Below are positions 46,693 to 58,717 of a DNA stretch of 64,000 nt, in pieces. The notes beneath the pieces are model-generated. The model had not been told where the DNA came from, did not search any database, and saw only the letters and a program-made list of their open reading frames with translations. The stretch is from Parasponia andersonii. Taxonomy: Eukaryota > Streptophyta > Magnoliopsida > Rosales > Cannabaceae. Both the position numbers and the translations under genes were made by a program. Every line of letters starts with the position of its first letter. The stretch's first letter is position 1. Where the stretch lies: positions 242,463 through 306,462 of the forward strand of contig JXTB01000084.1 in NCBI GenBank assembly GCA_002914805.1, read 5' to 3'.

Positions 46693-49673
46693 TTACTCCA
46701 GTAAGCGCTTTTGCTTACACCAGGCAATAGCAAGAACATATAAGAATATGCATCCAGTGGTACCGCCACCAATGGTCCACAAGAACTCCGGCATACCTGC
46801 TTTGTCAGAGTCAAACAGCTCGATATGGATATTCATGCCAAAGACCCCAGCCACAACAACAAAGGCACTCACGACGAGGGTTGCTGTTGTCAACATGACC
46901 CCCATTTGCAGAAGATGGTTCTGTTTGTCATCCAGCATTATGTTGATGTAATCCTCTGTGTCATCGACATACTCCCTCAGCTTCAAAAAGACAACCAAAT
47001 AGAAAATCAACGTATCGGTTAAAATATAGCATCCAAAAAGAGAAGGCGAATTGGGTTCTAGAGTAATTTAGCGAGAAGGGAATCTCATTAAGTGCTGAGT
47101 TATGTTGGTTAAGTGAATAAAACATATTACTTTTAGGAGAAGCAACGACCTACTTATTTCCAATGTCATAAAGGCCAACTGCCCAAGGCACAGTACACAA
47201 GAACCAATATGCTTTGATCCAAGTTTTACTTAAGGAATCTCAATATCAAAATATTAGATGTCAAGTGGAGTTGAATACCGTGGATAGTTTGTTTAATGTG
47301 CCATCAATTTGCACAAAGTACGCTTCTAAAAGCATTTCAAGCTCCTCTACGTCAAGGTTCTTGCTTATTGCACTACGAGTAGTACTAGTATGGGTCCCAT
47401 GGCCGTCCCTAGGTGCTCCAAACAATTGATCCTGGGCATTGACAGTGTTTTGAAGATCACCTTCATATGTTCTGAAATTCCCCCCAGCTTCCATAGCAAT
47501 TTCATTTGGAATCCTGGAAGTGCAATGGGACATTGAGGGATGGCATGAGAGAGAACTCAAGCAATGGCATACCTATATCAAAATAATAGTCAGATGTTGC
47601 GTGCCTGTCATCCATATCTGATTGAAGAACTTCATCATCCATGTCATCTCTCTCATTCATAGAGGTAGAGGAATTCTCAAGCTGTTGCTGAATCAACTTG
47701 TCCGTCAGATACATCTCAGCCATATCATCATCATCATCTAGCAAGTGCTCCAGTTCATCTCTCACCTAAAGATCAGTATATGTCAACCATTGAACATACT
47801 AACTTACAAAAATAATGAATGACTAGAAACTAGCCAGTAGCTATAAAATTAGAAAGCATATTGTACAATGAGAGATATGAAAGATATGCCAATGGCATGA
47901 AATTCAGAGTAACAGGCAAAAAAAAAAGTGATTCACAAATTCAAACCACCCACCTTCTGTACACGTCCAGTTATTGCAACCAAACGGCTCTTAATTTGGC
48001 GGACTCGTTCCAAATTGAGAGTACTAATCTTTGAAGTCAGCTTATCTAAGGCAGGATGAGCCTCTAGCTCCAGTGTTCTCGCCTGGTTTTGAATCAGAAA
48101 CAAAAGAAACAATGGAGATTGGGGGGGGGAAAAAAAAAGTTATAAGACACGAAAAGAAAGTTTAAGGTAATTAAACAGGAATCAAGTAAAAAATTTACCT
48201 CACTCTCTAAGCAACTACAAGCCGCCTCAAGGCATGCCTCCAGTGCAACAAACTCAAAAGGTAAAATCTTAAGTCCATCTTGATTTTGAAGACCTTCTTT
48301 CCTTTCTCCTTTTCCTTCATCATCCCGGTCCAGAAGCTGTGGAAACCCTGCACCAGAATTTTGAGGGCTATGACCTCTTGATTGTGGATCTTCCATATCA
48401 TACAGATTTGTCCAGTTTGAATCATCACCATTTTCCTCCTATAAGAACAATAGAGATTAACAAATACAAATAAGCAATAAAAAACATTAAAAAAAAAAAA
48501 AAACAGAAAAAGGGAAAATCAAGGATGTCAAGCTGGGCTAGGCTATACTAAAGTTAAGTGATTAGCTATGATGATGATGTTACAGGGACGAGGTGATCTA
48601 GGACAAGGATTACCATCATAAACTTAATAAGAAGCTATATCTCCAGGCCCATTATGTAGAGGATTTTAAAACATCAAACAAGACTCTGGATAGCCAAAAG
48701 GATTCAGGCAGCCGAATTAAGGCTTTGATCAATTGAGCTCAAGTTAGAAGCTTTGAACTATAAAATAAATATTAAAAGGGGAAAACAATAAACGCTAATT
48801 CTGGTCAATATTTGTTCGGAATTTTTTTGAAAACATATAAATGATGATGGAAATATTCTTAAACAACATCTTCACCATTCATTTCACTTTTTTAAAAACA
48901 AAATATAAAAATCTTGCAAAGCAATCCCTAAGCATTGAAAGAAACCATATACTCGTACTAACATTGCTCCCAACATTGAACCCCAAAGATTGTATTTCAT
49001 TTCAATATTCTTATACCTTCATATTACTCCAAATACACAATTCAGATACTTCAAGAGAAAAAAGAAACAAAATTCTTAAAATTAAACTGCGAAATTCGAT
49101 CCAGAACTTAAAACCCAAATAACAACTAGGATTCAATTTCACCTAAATCCAAAAACAATCCAGAGAATCATTGAAAAAAAAAAAAAGATCTGCAAAAAAA
49201 AAAAAAAATGAAAAGAAAGAAAGAAAAAGAAGAAAAACCCGGGCTTTGGTAGCTTGATGGTGACGCACGAGGCGTCGTTGAAGCTCCTCAACAAATGGGG
49301 TCACTGATGGGTCTCTCGAGTTGAGCAAGAGAACCTCCTGAGCGGTGATTATGGCCTTGATGTGCTCCAAGTTTATCACGATCGCCCTCTCACGCCCCAA
49401 CACAGTCGATGGGTACGACAGTAGCGGGTCCAGGATCCGGAGGTCTCGGGCGGGCAGCCCCGTCCGCCTCATGATGGCGTGCTTGCCGGCTTCCACTACC
49501 TGGGCTGACCCGGTTGAGTCGACCAGGAGCCATGGCCGGACCCCGGTTCCCTTCTTACGGAGGCCGCCGCCCACGTTGAGGCCCAAACCGCCTGAGACTG
49601 GCCGGGTTAGGTCGGGATCGTCCTCCGCGGGTCCGAGGCCCGATTTGGGCAAGTGAGGAAGGTGACCCCTCAT
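46693..49673 (-). CDS. MRS2-3: MRS2/CorA-type magnesium transporter, MRS2-3-like, six exons
   Basis: Exons (minus): 49239-49673, 48199-48438, 47954-48082, 47573-47765, 47279-47487, 46693-46980. They give 497 residues, near the family's usual 430-490. Introns are GT-AG; the exon 4-5 join is the least certain, as another acceptor (47513) would break the frame. Residues 37-145 hold LRKKGTGVRPWLL and [20 protein letters not shown]. The coiled arms follow (LELEAHPALDKLTSKIS, IKSRLVAITGRVQKV), then an acidic DDDDDMAEMYLTDKL loop. DVEELEMLLEAYFVQIDG precedes the two membrane segments (about 431-449 and 468-489) with the family's GMN signature at 450-452. In this family GMN forms the ion selectivity loop of a homopentameric Mg2+ channel. 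Paralogue assignment (MRS2-3/MGT4) rests on remembered similarity; the family assignment is firm. The membrane it serves cannot be told from sequence. Confidence 0.9.
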
Positions 49674-50282
49674 CGCGATGGCTGGCCACTTCCAGCCGGG
49701 GTTGGTTTCTCTGCTGAATTAGCTTTAACCTTTCATATTTTATTTCATTCGATAACTTACTTTTTCGGGATAATATCATTTTCATACATGGTACGTTGAC
49801 ACTTTATTGTATTTTGTTTTTCTTTTTATTATTATTATTGTATCTTAAATTTAAAATTTGATAAAAATATAAACGCTATAAATTTATGCTGATACTTGAT
49901 ACTAATTTAAAATAATTAATTTATAAAGGAAATTTATTAGACTTATTCATAAATTAATTTTTATATGATTTATTTTTAATTATTTAAACGACATTTTAAT
50001 AAATTAATTATTATAAATTAGTGTAAGTATAACTTTATATCAAATTTTAAATTTAAAAGTCAATATTGATTATAATCAATACACGTACAATTTAAACAAA
50101 GTATCAAAATATAAAGTATAAAAGTGATAACATTCTTATTTTTTTTTCTTTTCTTTTAGTATTTATTCTATCATGCTTTACCTTACCTAGTCTCATTATC
50201 TCCATATTTCGCATGCAAAATTCTAACCAACTAAAATACTAGCAATTAAGAACAAATTATATATTTTTTTTCCTTTTGAACT
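49674..50282. other. Upstream region of the intact MRS2-3-like gene
   Basis: Presumed promoter and leader of the minus-strand transporter. The first 70 bases match the block A flank (28392-28490); the rest is AT-rich. I could not pick out a convincing TATA box. Confidence 0.4.
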
Positions 50283-50290
50283 ATTGGCTA

Positions 50291-50717
50291 TATAAGTGAC
50301 CGGGCCTAGGAGGTCTATTTGACTACAGTCTTTCGCGAGCCTGGATGGGCCAGGTTGCAAAAACTAAGTGTTAGGTCTAGCTTGGCCAATAGACTTGCCT
50401 AAATTCAGACTAGATTAGGCCTGCGGTAGACCAATATATAATTAAATTTATTATTGAACCTAAAAATGATTATTTATAGAAAATATCATTAAATTATATA
50501 TGTATTTTTATTTTTTCCATTTTAAAATCAAAACATATCATTACTTTTAATATATACACAATATATACGTAATATTTTTTTGGCCTACTTAGGCTCATTA
50601 TGGGTTGAGGCCTGTGGACCAAGGTCGTGGGCTAACTGGCTTAACTTATGAAAATTCATAGGTCAAGACAAGATGAGCCTAAATCAGGCCGGATTTAGGC
50701 CCAAATTGACACTACTA
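50291..50717. mobile_element. hAT-type MITE
   Basis: ATTGGCTA stands on both sides (50283-50290 and 50718-50725), an 8-bp duplication typical of hAT. The ends are partly inverted (AAGTGACCGGGCCTA; other end read in reverse AGTGTCAATTTGGGCCTA). The interior is rich in GGCCTA-like motifs in both directions and has no coding sequence. Confidence 0.65.
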
Positions 50718-50736
50718 ATTGGCTATGTTAGGTTTT

Positions 50737-51687
50737 GGAGGTGTATATTGGTTATCATCCAATGAATATGCTATAAGCTTCTTACAAAATTCCACGCTCA
50801 AAGTATCAAAAATTTAAAAATCCCAAGATTGATTTTAAAAAATATCACTTTTTAAAGTTCTTTAAGGAAAGTAACACTTTTAATAAATATCTAGAAAAAG
50901 TTATACTTTTTCTTCAAAATTAATATTGTTCAATGGTACTTTAGATAACTAGTTAAGCTATTTAGGATAATCAATCTAGTTACTTAAAGTAACCAGTCAA
51001 ATTATCTCATTAGTTACTAAAAAGTGCTACTTTTTAAAATATTTTTAAAAATGGTATTTTTCTAATTAAAATTCCAATTTTTTCAATTTTTTTGAAAAAT
51101 TATCATAAAAAAATCAAATTTCCTCATATACTACTACCTAATCTAATCCAATAATTTTAGATTTTATAATCCAATCCAACCATGTGTTAAAATCTAATCC
51201 AATTGATTGGATTGGATTTGATTATATCGTCAATTTGTGGGCTTAGGCTTTATTCTAAAGCCTTTCCTTCAATTTAAAAAAAAAATGTACAAAATTATTA
51301 CAAAATTGAATAAATTGGATAATTTATTAGATAAATAACTTTATTAGATAAATAACATTTAAGTATAAGAGGTGGCAATTTTGAAGAGTAATACTTAAAA
51401 CATGATAAGTTCGATTTTGGAGAGTATGAGATATAGTATGGTGCCCGGTAAAATTTAGTGCTAATCAATATAAAAAGAACATGTAATAAAGCAAAATATA
51501 TATGTTTGGATTGAATTAGTTATTATTGGATTTCTAAAACTTATATCCGATCTAATCCAATCAACTATTAGATTTCTAAAATATTTATCCAGTCAAATCC
51601 AATCAATATTGGATATCCAATTTTTTTTTCTTTTGATTGGATTGAATTAGTCAGTTATCCAATCACATTGAATAATTTGTACACCCC
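50737..51687. mobile_element. Second hAT-like element, tentative
   Basis: The left end (GGAGGTGTATATTGG) and the right end in reverse (GGGGTGTACAAATTATT) resemble each other. Flanks share TAGGTTT. The interior has many ATTGGATTGGAT strings in both orientations (51150-51660). The boundaries are uncertain, and it may be two elements. Confidence 0.4.
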
Positions 51688-52129
51688 TAGGTTTCGCCCC
51701 TCTAATTATTTTTTGTTACATAAATACCCCTTATATAATTCATATATTGAAAAGGAAGTCATTCTATTTCTTTAAGAAAAAAAAAAAAAAAAACTCTATT
51801 AGGTTTTGCCCTGATTTTACTTTTAGGCATAAACTCCTTTCATATGTAATTGGGAAAAAAAAGCCTCTCTTACGTTATGTATATAAATGGATGGAATCGG
51901 TGACATGACACTTATTTTACTATTTTTCTTTAATACTTTCCTCTTATTATATTATTAATTCATTAACATATAAATTAAACTAAATTAAAAGAAAACCTAA
52001 ACTAAATTTTTTGGGCAAATTTGATTTTATAGGATAAAATTTCAAAAACAAATTGAAAATCTAAGAAATTAAAAATTTTCAAAAAGCTCTGCATTTATTT
52101 TAAAAAATATCACCTTTGAAATTTTTTAG
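51688..52129. other. AT-rich spacer
   Basis: A 15-16-base A run lies near 51778-51793. No gene is seen. Confidence 0.45.
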
Positions 52130-52225
52130 AAAAATACCACTTTTAACAAATTGGTAAGGTACTTGAAGAAACGAGAACTCGAGTACCTTTATTCCACTTT
52201 TGGAGGAAAAGAAAGTGGTATTTTT
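52130..52225. repeat. 96-bp foldback element
   Basis: AAAAATACCACTTT (52130-52143) and its exact reverse complement (52212-52225) bound the segment. A second, inner inverted pair (GGTACT near 52156, AGTACC near 52185) makes a nested hairpin. Confidence 0.7.
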
Positions 52226-52259
52226 ATAAATATTTTTGAATAATATTATTTCTAAAAGT

Positions 52260-53655
52260 GCAAAGTTTAAATTCTATCATTTCTAAAAAAGATAAAAAGT
52301 GAAAGAATTATTTGTTGAACTTGAAAGAACTCAAAAAGGAGTGAAAATGTTTGTTTTCTGAGAATAATTATTTGAACAAATTATTTGTTTATCCATCTCA
52401 AAGAAAAACACCTAGGCCCAAAATTGATTTGCAAACTAATTCTAAGCAAGTTTGGGTAAGAAAATCTAATATTAAATATTTTTTTACTTTTTGATATTTA
52501 CGAACATATGCTACTAACTCATGGTATTTTGATAGTGGCTATTCTAAACATATGACAGATAATCAAGACATTTTGGCATGTCACAAATTTGTGACAATTG
52601 GAGAAGTCACTTTTAGAGATGGAGTCAAGGGAAAAGTTCTTGGTAAAAGAACTTTAAATATTGATGGGATGCCAAGATTGAAAAATGTGCTTCATGTGGA
52701 TGGACTTAAAGTTAATTTGATTAGCATAAGTCAAATTTGTGATCAAAATCATTTTATCAATTTTACTCACGATGAATGTTTGGTTTTGGATCATGATGGA
52801 AATTATGTTTTTTTGACAACTGTTATACTTTGATTTAATCGAAAATATGTCATAATGTTATTGTTACTACCATTAAATTTATGGCATGAAAGACTTAAGC
52901 ACTTAAATTTTAAAACTTTGAAAAGAATTGCAAGTATAAGTCTTGTTCGTGGTTTGCCAAAACTTGACAATCAGTCATCTAGTATGTGTGGACCATGCCA
53001 ACATAGAAAACAATTGAAATCAACACACAAAGTGATCCAAAGCATCACAACATCAAAGATCTTGGAACTGTTACACATGGATCTTATGGGTCTAGTGTAA
53101 GTCAAAAGTATTGTAGGTAAATGCCACATTCTTGTATGTGTGGATGATTTTTCTAAATTTACTTGGGTTGATTTCTTGAAAAAAAAGATTTCTTGAAAAA
53201 AAAATCAGACACTTTTGATGCTTTTAGAAATTTTTGTGTAAAACTCAAAATTGAAAAGAACTGCAATATTAGAAAAATAGTTCAAATTCGAAGTGACTAT
53301 GAAAAAGAATTTGAAAACACTATTTTTGCTGACTTTTGAAAATTGCATGAAATTGCTCATGAATTTTCTGTTCCTAAAACACCAGAACAAACTATGTCGT
53401 AAAGAGAAAGAATCGTACCTTGTAGAAAATGGTCAGAATCATGTTAAATAGCAAGAAGTTATCCAAAAGACTGTCTTTGGTCAGGTACAAAAAAGACTCC
53501 TCATGAGATTTGGAAAGGTAAGAAACCTAATCTTGGTTATTTTCATGTTTTTGGATATGCTTGTTACATCTTGAATGACAGGGAGCATCTTGGTAAATTT
53601 GATTCTAAGAGTGTCAGTGGGATCTTTCTCGGCTATTCTAATAACATTAGAGCTT
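52260..53655 (+). pseudogene. SIRE-type Ty1/copia fragment (copy A)
   Basis: This is a shorter relative of copy B. It holds the end of gag, a protease start FDSGYSKHMT (52530-52560), the pre-integrase domain (LWHERLKHLNFKTLKR, 52876-52925) and part of the integrase core (CVDDFSKFTWVDF near 53139). About 280 bp of gag, including the zinc finger, are missing relative to copy B. Integrase is broken by indels and by a lysine codon (53402-53404) where the family has the catalytic glutamate. The copy stops in the region after integrase (GIFLGYSNN) at about 53655, fused to a host gene fragment. Confidence 0.88.
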
Positions 53656-53883
53656 ATTGTGAAGCAGCTAAGTTCTAAGGGCATGACTCATGTGGTGTTG
53701 ACTGCTCGAGATGAGAAGAAGGGAAATGATGCCTTTGCATCGCTTTATGATCACTTTAACTTGGGTCTCACCCTCAGCTTCGATCATCTTCTCTTTCAAC
53801 AACTTGACGTTTTGGACCCTCTCAGTGTCCAGGCCTTGGCCAAATTCATTTATGACAAATTGAAAGACTTGATATCTTGGTAA
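53656..53883 (+). pseudogene. Short-chain dehydrogenase/reductase gene fragment fused to copia
   Basis: From about 53656 the translation changes from copia to LIVKQLSSKGMTHVVLTARDEKKGNDAF, then LFQQLDVLDPLSVQALAKFIYDK. This is the N-terminal cofactor-binding part of a plant SDR of the neomenthol/salutaridine reductase type: after the first glycine motif, with TARD after the second strand and LDVLD before the third. It ends near GACTTGATATCTTG then GTAATA (53879), where the family has a splice donor after KLDIL, so the fragment probably came from genomic DNA and includes intron sequence. The start Met, the active-site Ser-Tyr-Lys part and the C-terminus are absent. Confidence 0.78.
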
Positions 53884-54089
53884 TATCCCTTTTTATTTTT
53901 ATTTTTTGAAATATGAATTAATATGTCATAAGGAATTTATATAAATAATTTTTTTTATTGAAACTAGATAAATGTTAATAGTAATGATGTTGTGGAGGAA
54001 TTATTTTAACATGTTTTTAGCATTTTCGTAAATGTTGATATTTGAAATAAAATGAGATCTCTTATAAAATCCAAAGAAGAATATGAAAT
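53884..54089. other. AT-rich stretch, possibly SDR intron
   Basis: It follows the likely splice donor at 53882. No further SDR exon is visible before SIRE copy B begins near 54060-54090. Confidence 0.4.
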
Positions 54090-57000
54090 AAAAGTGCAAA
54101 GTTTAAATTCTATCATTTCTAAAGAAAGATAAAAAAAAAAACTAAAAGAATTATCTGTTGAACTTAAAAGAACTCAAAAAGTAGTGAAAAGGTTGAATTC
54201 AAGAACTGAAAGGTTAGATTATATTCTGATAATTGGAAAATCTACTAGAGACAATAGTGAATTGAGATTCAAAGGTATGAGATCTAATTCTGAAATTGTG
54301 TTTATAAAACCAACTGCATCTATTGTAACCACTTCACGATCTGTTGCAACAATATGTAAAGCCATTGTTCGTTCAAATCCGAGTGGTAAGACTCGTAAAT
54401 TTGTCCTCATTTGCCATTTTTATAAAGTTAAAAGTCACATCCGACCAAAGTTTTTACAATGATGAATTTTTTTGAGAATAGTTAGTTGAACGAATCATTT
54501 TTTTATCCATCTCAAAGAAAAACATGTAGGCCCAAAATTGATTTACAAACTAGTTCCAAGCAAGTTTGGGTAAGAAAATCTGATGTTAAATATTTTGTTG
54601 CTTTGAAATGTTTACAAACATGTGCTACTAACTCATGTTATTTTGATAATGGTTGTTCTAGACACATGACAGATTATCAAGACATCTTGACATGTCATAA
54701 ATTTGTGAGAAGTGGAGAAGTCACTTTTGGAGATGGAGTCAAGAGAAAAATTCTTGGTAAGGGAATTTTAAATATTGATGGGATGCCAAGATTGAAAAAT
54801 GTACTTTATGTGGATGGACTTAAAGCTAATTTGATTAGCATAAGTTAAATTTGTGATCATAATCTTTTTGTTAATTTTACTCGTGATAAATATTTGGTTT
54901 TGGATCATGATGGAAATTGTGTTTTGAAAGGTTATAGATCTATTGACAACTATTATACTTTGGTTCAATCAGAAATATGTCATAATGTTATTATTAATAA
55001 CACTGATTTATGGCATGAAAGACTTGGGCACTTAAATTTTAAAACTTTGAAAAGAACTACAAGTGCAGATCTTGTTCGTGGTTTGCCAAACTTGACAATC
55101 AGTCACTTGGTGTATGTGGACCATGCCAACATGGAAAAGAGTTGAAGTCAACACAGAAAGTGATCCAAAGCATCACAATATCAAAGATCTTAGAACTGTT
55201 ATACATGGATCTTATAGGTCTAGTGCAAGTTGAAAGTATTATGGTCTAGTGCAAGTTAAAAGTATTGTAGGTAAACATTACATTCTTGTGTGTGTGGATG
55301 ATTTTTCCAAATTTACTTGGGTTGATTTCTTGAAAGAAAAATTAGATACTTTTGATGCTTTTAGAAATTTGTATATAAAACTCAAGATTAAAAAGAATTG
55401 CAATATTAGAAAAATAGTTCGAATTAGAAGTGACCATAGAAAAGAATTTGAAAACACTATTTTTGCTGATTTTTGTGATTTGCATAGAATTGCACATGAA
55501 TTTTCTGCTCTTAAAATACCAAAACAAAATGGTGTCATAAAGAGAAAGAATTGTACCTTGTAGGAAATGGTCAGAGTCATACTAAATAGCAAGAAGCTAT
55601 CTAAAAGACTATCTTTGGTCAGGTACAAAAAAGATTCTTCATGAGATTCGGAAAGGCAAGAAACCTAATCTCAGTCATTTTCATGCTTTTGGATATGCTT
55701 GTTACATCTTGAATGATAGGGAGTATTTTGGTAAATTTGATTCTAAGAGTGATACTGGGATCTTTCTCGGTTATTCTAATAATAGTAGAGCTTATTGTGT
55801 GTACAATATGAGAACTCAAACTGTTATGGAATCGACTAATGTTGTTATTGATGATTTCAAAGATTTTGCAAAATTCTCGAAAGAAACGGAGATTGATAGC
55901 TTTTCTAATGAAGTTGTACAGAGATCTAATTAGACTATTGCAAAAACTCCTGATCCTATTGCAACATCAGTTTCTAATGTTATAATAGATTCCTTGCAGA
56001 AGCGGAAACAAGCAGGAACATCTGATCATAATGTTTCTTTTGATATCTTAACTGATCCAATCCAAAAAGGACCATCAACAAGAGTCAAGAAAAATCATCT
56101 GACAGATCTCATCATAAGTAATATTGATGATAGCATAGTTATAAGAAGGAAGAGGTATGTGAATTTTGTGCAACTTGTGTATTTTACTTCCTTGATTAAA
56201 CCAAAGAATGCTAAGGAAGCTTTGTTAGATGAATTTTGGGTGAAAGCTATGCAAGAAGAACTTGAACAATTTTCTCGAAATGATGTAATTGGTATTTGAG
56301 CCTAGACCTTGGTGCCAAATGGATTTTTTTTTTTTAAAAAAAAACTGATGAATTTGGTAATATCATAAGAAACAAGGCTAGTTTAGTAGTACAAGGGTAC
56401 ACAAAAATCGAAGGAATTGATTTCGAAGAAACTTTTGCACCTGTTGCTAGGTTAGAGTCAATCAGGCTGTTACTTGCAATAGCTTGTGTGATAAGCTTCA
56501 AATTGTTTCAAATGGATGTCAAATTTTCCTTTTTGAATAGTTTTTTAAAAGAAGAAGCTTATGTTGAATAACCAAAGGGATTTGAAAATCCTCATTTTCC
56601 TAATCATATTTTCAAACTGAAAAAGATATTGTATGGTTTGAAACAAACTCCAAGAGCTTGGTACAAAAAATTGAGAAATTTTTTGGTTAAAAAATGTTAC
56701 AAAAAAGGAGAGGTTGATAAAACACCTTTCATCTAACAATTTAATTATAGGATTATTATTGCTCAAGTCTATGTTGATGATACAGTGTTTAGCTCAATTT
56801 TTGATTTTAAAGTGCAGGAATTTGTTGAACAAAAGCAGAAAGAATTCGAAATGAGCATGGTTGGAGAACTCACTTATTTTCTAGGTTTGCAGGTCAAACA
56901 ACTTGAGGATGGCATTTTCATTTCTCAAGCCAAATATGCCAAAAACCTTGTGTGCAAATTCGAACTTAAAAAATCCAAATATTTTCGAACCCCTATGAGC

Positions 57001-57690
57001 ACAATTCTAAAGTTGACAATATATGAAAGTGGGGTAAATGTTGATCTAATATTGTACAGGAGCATGATAAGTAGTCTTTTTTACCATATTACTAGCAGAC
57101 CTGACATATGTTACATGGTTAGTGTTTGTGCAAGATATCAGAAGAGTCCTAAGGAATCTCATATTACTGTTGTTAAAAGAATCATTCAATATGTGAGTAG
57201 AACTTCTGATTATGAGATTTGGTATTCTAAGGATACTAACATAAATCTTGTCGGATGTAGTAATATGGATTGGGCAGGCAATATAGGTAACAAGAAGAGC
57301 ACTTGTGACGGTTGTTTTTACTTTAGAAACAACTTGATTTCTTAGCATAGTAAGAAACAAAATTTAATTTCGATGTTCACTGCTGAGGGATAATATATTA
57401 TTGTTGGAAATTGTTGTATACAACTCATCTAGATGAAACAGATGCTTGCTAACTATGGCTTTGATTTAGATATTATGATTATGTTTTGTGATAATACAAG
57501 TACCATTAATATCTCAAAAAAATCGGTACAACATTCTAGGACAAAGCATATAAATATTCGTCATCATTTTATAAGAGAACTGGTTAAACATAGAACAATC
57601 ACTTTGGAATATGTTGAGACAAACAAACAAATTGCAGACATTTTTACCAAAGCCCTTAATTTTGTAAAATTTTATTGTGTGTTATTGTTT
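54090..57690 (+). pseudogene. SIRE-type Ty1/copia gag-pol (copy B), broken
   Basis: In order: a gag end with a degraded zinc knuckle (LICHFYKVKSHIRPKF, 54400-54455); a protease with FDNGCSRHMT, so the usual D-S/T-G is D-N-G (54645-54653); a pre-integrase domain (LWHERLGHLNFKTLKR, 55009); an integrase core with CVDDFSKFTWVDF (55292) and RSDHRKEFEN (55429), then GVIKRKN with lysine for the catalytic glutamate (55540-55542); reverse transcriptase with [20 protein letters not shown] (56428) and QVYVDDTVF (56764-56790); and RNase H to QIADIFTKAL at about 57655. Stops and frameshifts occur throughout (for example 54846, 56298, 57343). Reverse transcriptase keeps its YVDD. Confidence 0.92.
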
Positions 57691-58717
57691 CAGCTTCAGC
57701 CAAAAATAATCTTTGTTAACTTAACGTATTTTGGTGATAAAAATATTTTAAAGAAACTATTTTTTTTTATTTATTTTTGTTATAAGACAAGATTGTTTAA
57801 TTATCTTGAATTGTTGATCTCTTGACATTGAAATCTTTAAGTTTTTTGAGTCTTGATGAATTTTTTAGATTGATTTTTAATTGACCAACTGTAATTTTTT
57901 TTTTTCAAATCTAGCTTTGTTATAGGCCTCATGATTACAAAAAGCTACCTACCCTGATGTGTGGAGCTATCTTTGAGTAATTTGAAACCTTATATCACCA
58001 ATATATAGAGAATAATCTATCAAGTGAAAAAGGCTATCTTAAGACTAGAGTGAAATCTACTAATCATAGGTATTTAAAAAAAAAAAAGTGGCAGTGAGCA
58101 CGAATAAAAATAAATAAATAAAAGAAAAATATTGCCTCTTGTGTGAAAAAGCTAGAAAACTATGTGACAATTAAAAAAAAAAAGAGTTAGTTAGTTGATT
58201 TTTGATTCAGTTTATTCATTTTGTTTTAAAAAATAAAGGAGATTTTTCTGTCAAAAGATTAACAAGATATTATAATTTTAGAATTTTAGAATTTTTAGGA
58301 AATTTTTTTTTTAAAATTTTAGAATTTTTAGGAAAAAAATTAACATGATTTTTTCTTTATTTTCTTTTTATCTAAATAATGCCTTAAGTAAACAAATTAA
58401 TTTTGGCTGAAATTACATTTTTTGTGTGTGTGGCGTTTCTTATTTTTTTATTTTTTTAAAAAAGGCTTGTTTTGGAAATTTTTTGCTGAAATGATTTTAT
58501 TTGTTGCAACACATTTTTGTTTCCTTAATTATATGCATTCAATTACCTAATCTTATTAGGAAATCACTCAAATTGTTTAAAATGTCATTGGGTAATTTGG
58601 TTAACCTAATATCTGTCATATTCTCTCCGTCATTTACTGTCTTTGTCGTTTCTTCTTCTTCCTTTGCATTTCTTTTCTTTTGTTTTGGTGTTTTACGCAG
58701 CAAGTTTTATCACAACA
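57691..58717 (+). other. SIRE spacer between pol and the extra ORF
   Basis: Non-coding, with several T and A runs. It contains TGTTGCAACA at 58502-58511. The last 50 bases are T-rich and end TTTTACGCAG at 58691-58700, a splice-acceptor-like site 17 bases before the ATG of the next ORF. Confidence 0.6.

Noticed and set aside
49345-49656. Plus-strand open frame of 103 codons
   Set aside because: It is the shadow of exon 1 of the intact transporter on the opposite strand.
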